Assembly: GCA_021776235.1 (NCBI GenBank)
Contig: JAJFGG010000096.1
Coordinates: forward strand, 1-64,000
DNA: 64,000 nt
Direction of reading: 5' to 3'
From: Alphaproteobacteria bacterium
Lineage (GTDB): Bacteria > Pseudomonadota > Alphaproteobacteria > GCA-2731375
Shown: piece after piece, positions 25,547-34,743 of the stretch
How positions within the stretch are numbered: the stretch's first letter is position 1
Layout of the letters: each line of letters opens with the position of its first letter
Notes under the pieces: generated by a model
Database searches by the model: none
Told to the model about the DNA's origin: nothing
What the model saw: only the letters and a program-made list of their open reading frames with translations
Program-made: the position numbers and the translations under genes

Positions 25547-26340
25547 TGCGCCTTCGATCAATTGGAACAGTCTTGTACCCTCTCGGGCGGTTGGGGCCTC
25601 GCCTGCTGTTGGCGTTCATGCTGTTGGCGTTCATGCTGCTGGGCTTTGCCCGGCAAACCCTGGCCCAAGCGGTGGTGGCCGATCTGTCGGATCACTTGAT
25701 CGCCGTGACGACGGGCTTTGACGGCGCTGAATTATTATTGTTTGGCGCCATCGAAGGCGATGCGGCGGATGTGATTGTTGTTGTCCGCGGGCCACCGGAG
25801 GAAATCGTGGTCCGGCGTAAAGATCGCATCGGTGGCATCTGGATAAATAATCAGAAGCTGGTATTTGGCAGTGTACCGGCATTCTATCGGCTGGCCAGCA
25901 CCCAACCTCTTGAAACAATCGCGTCAGACCGCATCCTGGCCCGCCATGGCATCGGCGTCGAACACATCCGCATGATCAATCCAACGGCGGAAAATGGCGA
26001 AGTGTCGATCTTTCGCGAGGCCCTGATCCGCAACAAGGCGCGGCTTGGTCTTTATCCAACGGCGAATGAAAAGGTTACATTGCTTGGTAACCGGCTGTTT
26101 CGCAGTGATATTTTCTTCCCCTCCAACGTGCCGACGGGAACCTACGACGTAACCGTCTATCTTTTCCGCGACGGCAAGGTTATCAGTGCCCAGACCACAC
26201 CCCTGGCGGTTTCCAAGATTGGCATGGGCGCGCGGGTGTTTGCTTTTGCCCATCGCCATTCCATTCTCTATGGCATTGCTGCCATCGCGATGGCGCTATT
26301 TGCCGGCTGGTTTGCCGGTGCGGTGGCCAAACGCAGCTAA
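25546..26340 (+). CDS. TIGR02186 (Alph_Pro_TM) membrane protein
   Basis: A 264-residue protein with an N-terminal signal/anchor (LLLAFMLLAFMLLGFARQTLA), a periplasmic beta-rich domain beginning DLSDHLIAVTTGFDGAELLL and a C-terminal membrane helix ([20 protein letters not shown]). This is the architecture of TIGR02186, a family nearly confined to alphaproteobacteria and regularly paired with a TauE/SafE exporter. The N-terminal LLAFMLLAFML is a short internal repeat from a 15-bp duplication. Its exact role is not known; it is probably an accessory of the exporter. Confidence 0.85.
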   Translation: MRLRSIGTVLYPLGRLGPRLLLAFMLLAFMLLGFARQTLAQAVVADLSDHLIAVTTGFDGAELLLFGAIEGDAADVIVVVRGPPEEIVVRRKDRIGGIWINNQKLVFGSVPAFYRLASTQPLETIASDRILARHGIGVEHIRMINPTAENGEVSIFREALIRNKARLGLYPTANEKVTLLGNRLFRSDIFFPSNVPTGTYDVTVYLFRDGKVISAQTTPLAVSKIGMGARVFAFAHRHSILYGIAAIAMALFAGWFAGAVAKRS

Positions 26341-26410
26341 GGCGTTATTGCTTTGAAGTTGTCCGGGTATCAGGTTGGCTGACCGGCTTTGCAGCGGTTT
26401 TAGGCTGTCT

Positions 26411-27325
26411 TCAAGCGGGTGTTTGGCTGGCATCGGCCACGTCTTTGCCGTCGACATTCGTGGCCGCCGCATTTGTATTCGTCGGATTGCAATTAATGCG
26501 CTCGCTTTCATCTAAAAGCTGCAAATAACTCAGGTCGCCCCGAGGGTAGTTGGACGTGGTCAATTCTACCTCTGGCGCGATGCTGCCATCATCCACCATT
26601 ACAGCTATGTTCGGTGCCTGCGCGGCAATCTTGTCAACCACGGGCCTGCATTTGTCCCAGTTCGTGCGCTGCAACATGATACAGAATGTGTCCTCGGCCA
26701 GGCGGGCGACCAGATCCGATGAGCGGGCAATATTGCGCAGCAGATTTGCCAGACCGGCCATCATTGATTCCGTCGGGTTGAAGCCATGGATCTCCAGGGT
26801 GGACGCATAATTGGTCACCCGCGCATATAACAGGGTGCCTTCTCTTTCGGCACGGATACTGTCAGCCATGACAACCCTGAAGAATTCCCGAAAGCTGGCG
26901 CCATTGACCACACCTGTGCTCAGGTCCATGCCCGCGCCCTCGCGCAACATGTCCTCCAAATTCAACAAGCGCTTGCCTGCCTTGATACGCAACTGCAATT
27001 CCGTCGTGTTGAGTGGTTTGCCGAGATAGTCATCGGCACCCGCCTCAAGGCAGGCCATGACCGCGTCTTTTTCTGTGAAATCCGCATAAAAGACGATGTA
27101 AACGTAGCGCGGCCGCGACAGTTTACGAATGCGCCGGCAGAGCTCCATACCGTCAAGGCCCGGCAGATCATAATCCAGGACCACCATGCGATACGGCTCT
27201 TTGGCTATCAGATCGAAAGCCACACCACCATCATGTGCAACCGTAACCCGATGGCCCCACTTCTCCAGCTTGGACTTCAACAGTCGTGAAAACAGTGGAT
27301 CCGGATCGACAACCAGTACTTTCAT
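26411..27325 (-). CDS. response regulator with degenerate GGDEF domain
   Basis: A 304-residue protein: an N-terminal receiver domain (residues 1-120) with phosphoacceptor Asp51 (VVLDYDLPGLDGMELC) and the conserved Lys in YLGKPLN, then a GGDEF-fold domain in which the signature reads RLAEDTF instead of GGDEF and the metal and GTP residues are lost. It cannot be an active diguanylate cyclase, so it may bind a ligand or a partner. It is immediately upstream of the pilus genes on the same strand and may tune the pilus. No histidine kinase is adjacent. Confidence 0.87.
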   Translation of the reverse strand: MKVLVVDPDPLFSRLLKSKLEKWGHRVTVAHDGGVAFDLIAKEPYRMVVLDYDLPGLDGMELCRRIRKLSRPRYVYIVFYADFTEKDAVMACLEAGADDYLGKPLNTTELQLRIKAGKRLLNLEDMLREGAGMDLSTGVVNGASFREFFRVVMADSIRAEREGTLLYARVTNYASTLEIHGFNPTESMMAGLANLLRNIARSSDLVARLAEDTFCIMLQRTNWDKCRPVVDKIAAQAPNIAVMVDDGSIAPEVELTTSNYPRGDLSYLQLLDESERINCNPTNTNAAATNVDGKDVADASQTPA

Positions 27326-27365
27326 TGTTGGTTTCCCCTAACTCCAAAGACTGGCCAGTTTTGAA

Positions 27366-27974
27366 CTATTGCGATGCCGGCAGATTACCCACCAGGCCGC
27401 TTAATGCGTTGGCGATATCAGCAGCATTGGCGCCGCCGGGGCCGCCGTCAGCTCCACCGCCGGCATCCTGTGCGACCGCCTGGCCGCCTGGAGCGGCTGC
27501 GCCCGGAGCGGCGGCGGCTGTTGTCGCGCCCGTTCCTTCTGGCGTTGCCACCGGCACACAGCGCGGGTTGCAGCTCAATGTAAAGACTTCGGGCCCGCGA
27601 TCAACGGTGACCCGTCGTTCCGTTAGCGGACCAACCACCACCGGCGACGACAAGATAACTTTGCCGGCTTTGTTCAAGACCAGCAAATTCGTCTCGCCCG
27701 GTTCCTGCCCCAACAGAAACAATAGACCGTTATCCTCGACCACCACATCTGCGATGGCGGGATTGCCGACCATAACCACGTCCGGCGTAACGGACAGGCG
27801 AACCAGTTGCGCCTTACCAACTTGCAAGTCGATGGTGTCATCCGCTTTGGCCTTTTGCGTGGCGTCAGCGGCCACGGCGAGTCCGATGAGATGGGAAGGT
27901 GATGCAGCCAATAAATTGACAAAGATGAGCAAGGAAACCAGCAACAGTCCGCGACCTGATTCTTGATTACCCAT
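27366..27974 (-). CDS. pilus assembly N-domain protein
   Basis: A secreted protein of about 202 residues with a signal peptide (LLVSLLIFVNLLAASPSHLIGLAVAA), a T2SS/T3SS pilus-assembly N-terminal domain (DLQVGKAQLVRLSVTPDVVMV through LLVLNKAGKVIL) that mirrors the first domain of the CpaC secretin in this locus, and a disordered Ala/Gly-rich tail (TTAAAAPGAAAPGGQ). Two cysteines (SCNPRCV) lie between them. It probably sits in the periplasm near the secretin, as an extra plug or pilot. Two tandem ATGs (27977 and 27974) are equally possible. Confidence 0.8.
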   Translation of the reverse strand: MGNQESGRGLLLVSLLIFVNLLAASPSHLIGLAVAADATQKAKADDTIDLQVGKAQLVRLSVTPDVVMVGNPAIADVVVEDNGLLFLLGQEPGETNLLVLNKAGKVILSSPVVVGPLTERRVTVDRGPEVFTLSCNPRCVPVATPEGTGATTAAAAPGAAAPGGQAVAQDAGGGADGGPGGANAADIANALSGLVGNLPASQ

Positions 27975-28293
27975 CATTAGCCCTCGACATTGATCGGTTT
28001 TCAACAAGTTGCCTGTATATTTGCCCCCAACGTCGCCAGCATCTGCCAGCCGGGCGAATCGGCATTCTATTCGATGGGAAAATTACCACATCGCGCTCCA
28101 TCAAGCATCTGTTATAAGAATTTAATACCCCTGAATTGACAATGAATCCTTAACCTTGGAGGTGACAAAGTCACTTGTTTCATTAAATTCTATAGATAAT
28201 GGTGGTATTTACTATTGTTTCCTATGTTGTCACACTCATCTGGATTAAAATAACTCGATGGTGCGCGCTGGGCATTTGCGTACTGGAAAGAAC

Positions 28294-29931
28294 ATGAAAT
28301 TGGAATTTTGCTGCCGCCTCGCCGTACTCTGGTGCGTCTGCGGTTTGTTGTTGGCCGGGTGTGAGGCGGACCCGGCTGAAAAACCTACCGATCAAGCGGG
28401 CAGACTGGACCGCAGTCTTTATCAAGCGGCTGAAAGCTTTGAAAAACGGCGCGACTACGCGACGGCGACCAGCTATTACCGTAACCTGTACCGGCGCGAT
28501 CAAACGGATGTCGGCGCCATTGTCGGCCTGTCTCGCAGTTTACGCCATCTGCGACAGGCACGCGAAGCCCAGGCCATCATTCTGCGGGCGCTGAAAGAGA
28601 CGCCAAAGGATCGTGATCTGCGGGCAGAACTGGGCAAGGTGCAGCTCGCCTTGGGTGAACCCTTGAAAGCAATTGATACTCTTTCCCGGGTAGACGCCGA
28701 AATAGAGGGCAAGCGTTGGGATATTAAGATCGCCCTGGCCATCGCCTATGACCGCGTAGGTATGTATGCTCAGGCCGAGCGGCCCTACCGCCTCGCCTTG
28801 AAGCTGTCCCCAGAAAACGCAGTCGCCATGAACAATTTTGCCCTTTCTCTGGCCCAGGCCGGCCGCTTGACGGAGGCGGTGGAGATATTAGAACGTGCGG
28901 CGTCCTTGCCAGAGGCAACCTCGCGCATGCGGCAAAATTTGGCCTTGCTCTATGCCATGCAGGGGGATCTGACCTTGGCGGAGCAATATGTCCGTCGCGA
29001 CATGCCGCCTGACATCGCGGATCAGAATATGGCTTACTACAGGCGATTGCGTGCGGACATGGCGTCCGGCGAAAAAGCGGCGCCGTTACCGGGCGGCTCG
29101 GCGACGGCACCGGCAGCAATGCGGATCCCAGGCACAACGCCACCTGCCGAGGTTGTCGCCTCGCTGTCGGTGGCGGGGGAACCCGAGGACGGCGCCCCGT
29201 ACACCGCCAGGGCGACGGTGGCCGCCGCCCCGTCGATGGCTGTCAAAGCGAAAGCGGTACAGCCGGCAACGGCTGCGCCGGCAAAGACAGCAATGGCGGT
29301 GCCAGATAAGGATCCGGTGCCGAAACCGGAACCGGAAAACGCACCAGAGCCGATGATGGAACGCGAACCAGGCGTCAACGCAGCGGGCAAGGACGAGGGG
29401 GTATCCAAAGCCGAACCGGTACCCACGCCTGCGGCGGCGAGGGAATTGGCTGCGAACGTCACGACATCTATTGAGAAACCCTATGCGAGTGAAACAGCCG
29501 AGACAGCCAAACCCGCTGATGGGGAGCCCCCCGAGGAACAGACACCAGAAACCACGGCGGAGGCTCCGGCGCTGAAATCCGCCGCGGCACGTGTTGTTGA
29601 ACCTCTGCCGTCACCCCAGGTAAAACTTCCGGACGCCGGGGCGAAGGGCTCCGAAACCACGGCTGCTTCGGTGGCAGTCGCGGGATATCGGCTGCAACTG
29701 GGCAGTTTTCGCTCCATGGACAGGGCCGAAACGTTGCGCACCCGGTTATTGAAGGAACACCGCGACCTGCTGCAAGGCGTGGAACTGGTGGTTGAGACGG
29801 TTACGGTACCGGATCGCGGCGACTTTTTCCGCGTCAACTCACGGCTAATGCCGAACCGGGAGATGGTGGACGAAACTTGTTTGCGGCTGGCCATCCGGGA
29901 TGTGCCATGCCTTTTGGTAAGTGTGCCTTAA
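28294..29931 (+). CDS. TadD-like TPR lipoprotein with SPOR domain
   Basis: A 545-residue outer-membrane lipoprotein. The lipobox LLAGC follows the signal sequence. Residues 30-240 form about five TPR units (for example DLRAELGKVQLALGEPLKAI and ALKLSPENAVAMNNFALSLA), matching TadD. A Pro/Ala/Glu-rich, probably disordered spacer (250-450) and a C-terminal SPOR domain (YRLQLGSFRSMDRAETLRTR) follow. SPOR domains bind denuded peptidoglycan, so this TadD is fused to a cell-wall tether, an uncommon combination. It is the only plus-strand gene in the pilus locus, divergent from the N-domain gene across 286 bp of AT-rich DNA. Confidence 0.87.
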   Translation: MKLEFCCRLAVLWCVCGLLLAGCEADPAEKPTDQAGRLDRSLYQAAESFEKRRDYATATSYYRNLYRRDQTDVGAIVGLSRSLRHLRQAREAQAIILRALKETPKDRDLRAELGKVQLALGEPLKAIDTLSRVDAEIEGKRWDIKIALAIAYDRVGMYAQAERPYRLALKLSPENAVAMNNFALSLAQAGRLTEAVEILERAASLPEATSRMRQNLALLYAMQGDLTLAEQYVRRDMPPDIADQNMAYYRRLRADMASGEKAAPLPGGSATAPAAMRIPGTTPPAEVVASLSVAGEPEDGAPYTARATVAAAPSMAVKAKAVQPATAAPAKTAMAVPDKDPVPKPEPENAPEPMMEREPGVNAAGKDEGVSKAEPVPTPAAARELAANVTTSIEKPYASETAETAKPADGEPPEEQTPETTAEAPALKSAAARVVEPLPSPQVKLPDAGAKGSETTAASVAVAGYRLQLGSFRSMDRAETLRTRLLKEHRDLLQGVELVVETVTVPDRGDFFRVNSRLMPNREMVDETCLRLAIRDVPCLLVSVP

Positions 29932-30018
29932 TAGCCCGGCAGTGCCCTAAGAGCACGGACCGGCGTCGAAATATTCAGAAGCACCAGGTTGCGGCCGGAG
30001 TGGTATCCGCAGCTGGAG

Positions 30019-30978
30019 TCAGATCGTGTTCATGGCCTTGATAATGGCGGGCCCGATCAGGACGACGAACAGCACGGGTAGGAAAAACACAATCATCGGT
30101 ACGGTCAGTTGGGCCGGTAAGGCGCCGGCTTTTTGTTCGGCCCGCGACATCCGCTCATCCCGTTGCTCTTGTGATAAAACACGCAGACTGACGCTGATCG
30201 GGGTGCCATATTTTTCCGCTTGCGACAGGGCGGTGACCAAGGACTTGATCGCGGGCAGGCCCGTACGCTCAGCCAAGTTGGTCAGAGCCTGACGGCGATC
30301 CGGCAAAAAGGCCAACTCAGCCGTGGTTAATCCTAGTTCTTCCGCCAATTCCGGTCCTTGTTCCTGCAACTCCGACGCGACCCGGTGAAAGGCCGCCTCC
30401 ATGGATAGGCCTGCCTCGACGCAGATCACCAGCAAATCCATCGCATCGGGGAAAATTTTCAAGATGGCTTTCTGACGGTTCTGGATCTTATTCTTCATCA
30501 AGATCTGTGGCAGAAAGAATCCGATCACGGCGGCGGCAAAAGAATAGATCAGCTTGGCCGAGGGGCCCATTTCCACCTTGGCCAAAAAAAACAGATACGT
30601 GGCCGTCAACAGGCCAAACAAAATCGGCGCCACAAATCGGAAGAAGGCATAGGTGTACAAGTGCGCTTCAGAGCGCATGCCAGCCTGGGCTAGCTTGTGC
30701 TTAATCCCGATACTATCGGCCGGATTGACCAGCTTCAGCTTTTCGACCAGAAATGTCACATACGAGCGGCTGGCCTGCTGGCGCAGAGTTGACGGCTGGC
30801 TGCTAAATTTCTGCCTTTGCGCCGCGCTCAATTCCTCGCGCCGGGCCGCCACTGTTTTCAGACGCGAGCGCAAATTGTCGTTGCCCAGCATGGGCATGCC
30901 AAAGGCGACAATGGTCAGGAAGGCGCCGATGCTGCCGAGCGCGATGATGATGTTTTCTGGGGCGAGGAGGGTATCCAT
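30019..30978 (-). CDS. tadC: Flp pilus assembly membrane protein TadC
   Basis: GspF-family inner-membrane platform protein of 319 residues. It has the T2SSF domain with SMEAAFHRVASELQEQGPELAEELGLT and the membrane segments expected for TadC (AFLTIVAFGMPML at the N-terminus and PMIVFFLPVLFVVLIGPAII at the C-terminus). TadC works with TadB as the membrane anchor for the TadA ATPase. Its start overlaps the end of tadB by one base, which implies coupling. Confidence 0.93.
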   Translation of the reverse strand: MDTLLAPENIIIALGSIGAFLTIVAFGMPMLGNDNLRSRLKTVAARREELSAAQRQKFSSQPSTLRQQASRSYVTFLVEKLKLVNPADSIGIKHKLAQAGMRSEAHLYTYAFFRFVAPILFGLLTATYLFFLAKVEMGPSAKLIYSFAAAVIGFFLPQILMKNKIQNRQKAILKIFPDAMDLLVICVEAGLSMEAAFHRVASELQEQGPELAEELGLTTAELAFLPDRRQALTNLAERTGLPAIKSLVTALSQAEKYGTPISVSLRVLSQEQRDERMSRAEQKAGALPAQLTVPMIVFFLPVLFVVLIGPAIIKAMNTI

Positions 30979-31970
30979 CAGACTTCAAAATTGATCATTT
31001 GTTTCATGATGAAGACGCCGATGCTCATCCAGGCCAGGCCGCCCGCGATGAGCATCAGACCCAGATCATCGGTGAACAGTGGCGTGATGTATTCCGGGCT
31101 GACCAGGTACAGCAGGGCCGTCATGAGGAAGGGCAGTGAACCGATGATGCCAGCAGAGGATTTAGCCTCGGATGACAGGGCCTTGACCTTGTCAGCCATC
31201 TTCTTGCGATCGCGCAGAATACTGGAGAGGTTCTGCAAGGTGTCGGCCAGATTGCCGCCGGTCTGTGATTGGATCGCAAGAACGATGGCGAAGAACTGCA
31301 GTTCAGCAGTCCGAATCTGTTCCTGAGCCCGATGCAATGCGGCATCCAGGGTTAGGCCCAATTTTTGTGATTCTACGATTTCCCGAAAGACGCCGCCCAC
31401 CGGATCCGGGCTTTCTGAGGCGATAATGTTCAGGCATTCACCCACCGGCAGGCCGGATTTAATGCCGCGCACAATGATATCCACCGCGTTGGCGAATTCC
31501 TTGGTGAATTTGGATACACGGCGCTTTGACAATACTGCGACGACATAGCGCGGCAAGCCAAAGCCGATCGTGATCGCAACTGGTACAATTCCGGCCATGG
31601 GATATCCCAGCAGCAGATAAAACATGACGGAAACCAGGGACAAGGCACTGCACAACAGGAAGTAACTGCGCAGTGATGTACGCAAGCCCGCCTGGCGTAG
31701 GGTTTCACGCATTTTCACGGCAAATGATTTTTTTGCCTTTGCGTCTTCCAATTCGCGCAGGCGTGTTTGAATGTTTCGCTTTCGACCATCACCGCCGCCG
31801 CGGTCGGCCCGGGCCCTGCTGCCTGCCTTGGCGTTGCCGGAAACAACGGCGATGCGATGTTTCAGATCGGTGCGGGCCTTAACCCGGGGCATCACCAGTA
31901 GGAAGGTCAAAATCATCATGGACAAAAAAATGGCAACGGCGACAATAAACACCAAGGTGCCAAGATTCAT
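30978..31970 (-). CDS. tadB: Flp pilus assembly membrane protein TadB
   Basis: GspF-family platform protein of 330 residues: an N-terminal membrane helix (LGTLVFIVAVAIFLSMMILT), a T2SSF domain (KSGLPVGECLNIIASESPDP through TQTGGNLADTLQNLSS-like region), and C-terminal helices (IIGSLPFLMTALLYLVSPEY). With TadC it forms the inner-membrane core of the Flp pilus machine. It lies 34 bp downstream of the ATPase gene and is followed directly by tadC. Confidence 0.93.
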   Translation of the reverse strand: MNLGTLVFIVAVAIFLSMMILTFLLVMPRVKARTDLKHRIAVVSGNAKAGSRARADRGGGDGRKRNIQTRLRELEDAKAKKSFAVKMRETLRQAGLRTSLRSYFLLCSALSLVSVMFYLLLGYPMAGIVPVAITIGFGLPRYVVAVLSKRRVSKFTKEFANAVDIIVRGIKSGLPVGECLNIIASESPDPVGGVFREIVESQKLGLTLDAALHRAQEQIRTAELQFFAIVLAIQSQTGGNLADTLQNLSSILRDRKKMADKVKALSSEAKSSAGIIGSLPFLMTALLYLVSPEYITPLFTDDLGLMLIAGGLAWMSIGVFIMKQMINFEV

Positions 31971-32004
31971 ACCCGCCTCCTAAATCATGATCTGATCCAA
32001 CGGA

Positions 32005-33468
32005 CTACATGCCCAGGGCTTCGACCAGGTCCTGCTCTCGACCGAAATACTTTGCCCGGTCCCAAAATGTCGGGCGCAGGCCGGTCGGCTTATGCTCGCC
32101 GATCAATTTACCGTTCTCGTCTTCTCCCTGAATTTCATAGGTATACAGGTCTTGCAGGGTGACCACGTCGCCTTCCATGCCGACGACCTCGGTAACATGG
32201 GTAATCTTGCGGCTGCCGTCGCGCAGACGGGCCGCCTGGACAATAACATGCACTGCCGAGGAGATTTGTTCGCGGACCGTTCTGGCAGGCAGATTGAATC
32301 CACCCATAGCAATCATGTTTTCGACACGGCTGACAGCCTCGCGCGGGTTGTTGGCATGGATTGTGCCCATGGACCCGTCATGGCCCGTATTCATCGCCTG
32401 CAACAAATCGAAAGCCTCGGGACCGCGCACCTCGCCGACAATGATCCGCTCCGGCCGCATGCGCAGGCAGTTCTTGACCAGGTCGCGCATGGTTACCTCG
32501 CCGGCGCCTTCAAGGTTGGGTGGACGCGTCTCCAGGCGCACGACGTGGGGCTGTTGCAACTGCAGTTCCGCTGAATCCTCGCAGGTGATGGTCCGCTCAC
32601 CATCTTCAATAAAGGCGGTCAAGGCATTCAACAACGTGGTTTTGCCCGAACCCGTACCGCCCGAAACCAGAATATTCAGGCGGCAGGCCCCAATAACACC
32701 CAATAGCTTCGCACCCAACGGCGTGATTGAACCAAAATCGACCAGGTTCTGAATGCGCAACTTGTCCTTCTTAAACTTGCGGATCGTAAGCGTGGCGCCG
32801 TCGATGGACAACGGCGGTCCGATCACGTTGACCCGGCTGCCGTCCAACAGGCGCGCGTCGCAAATCGGACTGGCCTCGTCCACCCGCCGCCCCACGGCCG
32901 AAACAATGCGCTGGCAAATGTTCATCAATTGCGCATTGTCGCGAAACCGGATGTCGGTCAGTTCGATGCGGCCATCGACTTCGATGTATATCTTTTCCGC
33001 GCCGTTAACCATGATATCGGCGATGTCATCGCGCTCCAGCAAGGGCTCCAATGGACCCAAGCCCAAGACATCATTGCAGATATCCGTAATCAGGTTCTGC
33101 TGCTCCGCACCGGACAATACGATCGCCTTCATAGCGATAATCTCGCCGACGATATCCGTGATTTCCTCGCGGACCTGGGCCGAGTCCAGTTTCCCCAATT
33201 CGGTCAGATCAACTGCCTCGACCAGAGAGGCAAAAATGCTTTGCTTGGTTTCGTTATATTTGTCCCGCTCATCACCGAACAGGTCGCTATGGTCGGCCAC
33301 CGGCGCGGGTGTCTGCTCGGGCGCCGGTACAGGTTTGGCCGCAGCTTTCTGAACTGGCTCGGGTGCCTCGTCCAGGAGGTTTTGCGCCGCCGCTGGCACT
33401 TCACTCCCAGGAACTTGTGGTGGGGCCTTTGGTTTGACCTCTGGGCCGCCAGTCCGCTTGCCGAACAT
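32005..33468 (-). CDS. cpaF: Flp pilus assembly ATPase TadA/CpaF
   Basis: Secretion-type ATPase of 487 residues that powers pilus assembly. Walker A is SGGTGSGKTTLLNAL, the Asp box is TITCEDSAELQL, the Walker B region LRMRPERIIVGEVRGPEAFD, and the His box includes GHDGSMGTIHANNPREA. The first 80 residues are a Pro/Ala-rich, likely disordered leader typical of CpaF. It lies 2 bp downstream of cpaE on the same strand. Confidence 0.95.
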   Translation of the reverse strand: MFGKRTGGPEVKPKAPPQVPGSEVPAAAQNLLDEAPEPVQKAAAKPVPAPEQTPAPVADHSDLFGDERDKYNETKQSIFASLVEAVDLTELGKLDSAQVREEITDIVGEIIAMKAIVLSGAEQQNLITDICNDVLGLGPLEPLLERDDIADIMVNGAEKIYIEVDGRIELTDIRFRDNAQLMNICQRIVSAVGRRVDEASPICDARLLDGSRVNVIGPPLSIDGATLTIRKFKKDKLRIQNLVDFGSITPLGAKLLGVIGACRLNILVSGGTGSGKTTLLNALTAFIEDGERTITCEDSAELQLQQPHVVRLETRPPNLEGAGEVTMRDLVKNCLRMRPERIIVGEVRGPEAFDLLQAMNTGHDGSMGTIHANNPREAVSRVENMIAMGGFNLPARTVREQISSAVHVIVQAARLRDGSRKITHVTEVVGMEGDVVTLQDLYTYEIQGEDENGKLIGEHKPTGLRPTFWDRAKYFGREQDLVEALGM

Positions 33469-33470
33469 GT

Positions 33471-34649
33471 CTATTTTACCTTAGGTTTTGCATTTCGTTT
33501 TATGCCTAACTGATCTAACAGACCTTTCTTAACCTTTTGTTGCGGTTCGCGCCCACTGACAAGTATAGCCAATTCGCGCAGCGCCTCGACAGATTTGTGC
33601 TTGGCATTAACCTGACCAACCATCTGGCCATTGTTGGCGGCGGTGCCGAACAAGGCCGGTGCGTAGGGAATGATGACGTCGGGCTTCACCTCGGTCGCGG
33701 TTTCAAAATCCTTCGGCGAAAGTTCCGTTTTTTTGAAGGCGCCGTGGTGGTTCAAAACCATATGTACGGGCGACGTGTTACCGCGTTGCTGGCGCAGGTG
33801 GTCGACCAGATTCTTGGTGTCGCGCAGGCCGGAAAGGTTTAAGACGCCGACCAGAACAACCTCGTCCGCGTCCATCAGGATCTGTTGCACCCACGGAGCC
33901 CAGCGATGGGGAACGTCCAGCACGACGAAACTGGAGCGCCGGCGGACCAGTTCCAACAGTTGATCGAAAGAATCGGTCATCAGTCTTTCGTCAGCGTTCA
34001 GATTTGATGGCGACGCCAGCAAGCGGACGTTATCGTCATATTCTATCAGGAAGCGGTCCAGCAACTGATCATCCAGCCGATTGGTGTCGGCCAGGGCCAA
34101 TTCCAGGGTTTGTTGTGCTTCCAGGTTGAATGACAGGGCCGCGGTACCGAAGGTGATATCAAGATCAATGACCGCAACTTCCTCGCCATATTCCTGACCT
34201 AAATGCCAGGCCACGTTATGGGCGATGGAGGATGAGCCGCCGCCGCCCCGGCTGCTCATGAAGGCAACGGACCGTCCCATGGGTGGCGAATCCGGATCTT
34301 CGAATATGGCAGTCACCGCATCAAGAATTTGTTTTGGCGCGACCTGGCCCACCAGATACTCAGCGACACCGCGCCGGATCAATTCCCGGTACAGAATAAT
34401 GTCATTGGACGATCCCATAAGCAGAACATTCGTTCCGGCATCGCAGACTTCGGCCAGGCGATCTAATTCCGTCAGAACCTCCGCGCTTTCGGAATTCGTT
34501 TCCAACAGGACCAGTTGCGGCGTTGAATTATCCTGATAATGGGCAATTGCCGCTTCTATGCCTCCGATCCGCGCATCGATATTGGAACGCGACAGCTTAC
34601 GATCGCCCAGACCTTCGACCACGGCCGACCGGGATGCCTCGCTCAACAA
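33471..34649 (-). CDS. cpaE: pilus localisation protein CpaE/TadZ
   Basis: ParA/MinD-like protein of about 392 residues that places the pilus machine at the pole. An atypical receiver-like domain (residues 1-115, no phosphoacceptor Asp) precedes a P-loop domain with SSRGGGGSSSIAHNVAWHLG, in which Arg replaces the usual deviant Walker Lys, and VIDLDITFGTAAL. The start is uncertain: only TTG codons (34649 or 34646) are available, although the frame runs upstream to residues that still look like CpaE (RINVNAWL), with no ATG or GTG before a TGA. Confidence 0.9.
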   Translation of the reverse strand: MLSEASRSAVVEGLGDRKLSRSNIDARIGGIEAAIAHYQDNSTPQLVLLETNSESAEVLTELDRLAEVCDAGTNVLLMGSSNDIILYRELIRRGVAEYLVGQVAPKQILDAVTAIFEDPDSPPMGRSVAFMSSRGGGGSSSIAHNVAWHLGQEYGEEVAVIDLDITFGTAALSFNLEAQQTLELALADTNRLDDQLLDRFLIEYDDNVRLLASPSNLNADERLMTDSFDQLLELVRRRSSFVVLDVPHRWAPWVQQILMDADEVVLVGVLNLSGLRDTKNLVDHLRQQRGNTSPVHMVLNHHGAFKKTELSPKDFETATEVKPDVIIPYAPALFGTAANNGQMVGQVNAKHKSVEALRELAILVSGREPQQKVKKGLLDQLGIKRNAKPKVK

Positions 34650-34743
34650 CCAGGCATTGACGTTTATCCTAAGTATGGCGCCGCTCCCTCACATCGTTGC
34701 GCGATCCGCCGAACAAACATTGGCTTGCTGCCGGGCACGGCTA

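Noticed and set aside
28070-28110. Second copy of the two-armed palindromic element
   Set aside because: Only a 14-base core resembles it (TACCACATCGCGCT); no arms or inverted partner found nearby.
29240-29640. Ala/Pro/Glu-rich stretch in the TadD-like gene as a tandem repeat
   Set aside because: Compositional bias of a disordered spacer without a fixed repeat unit.
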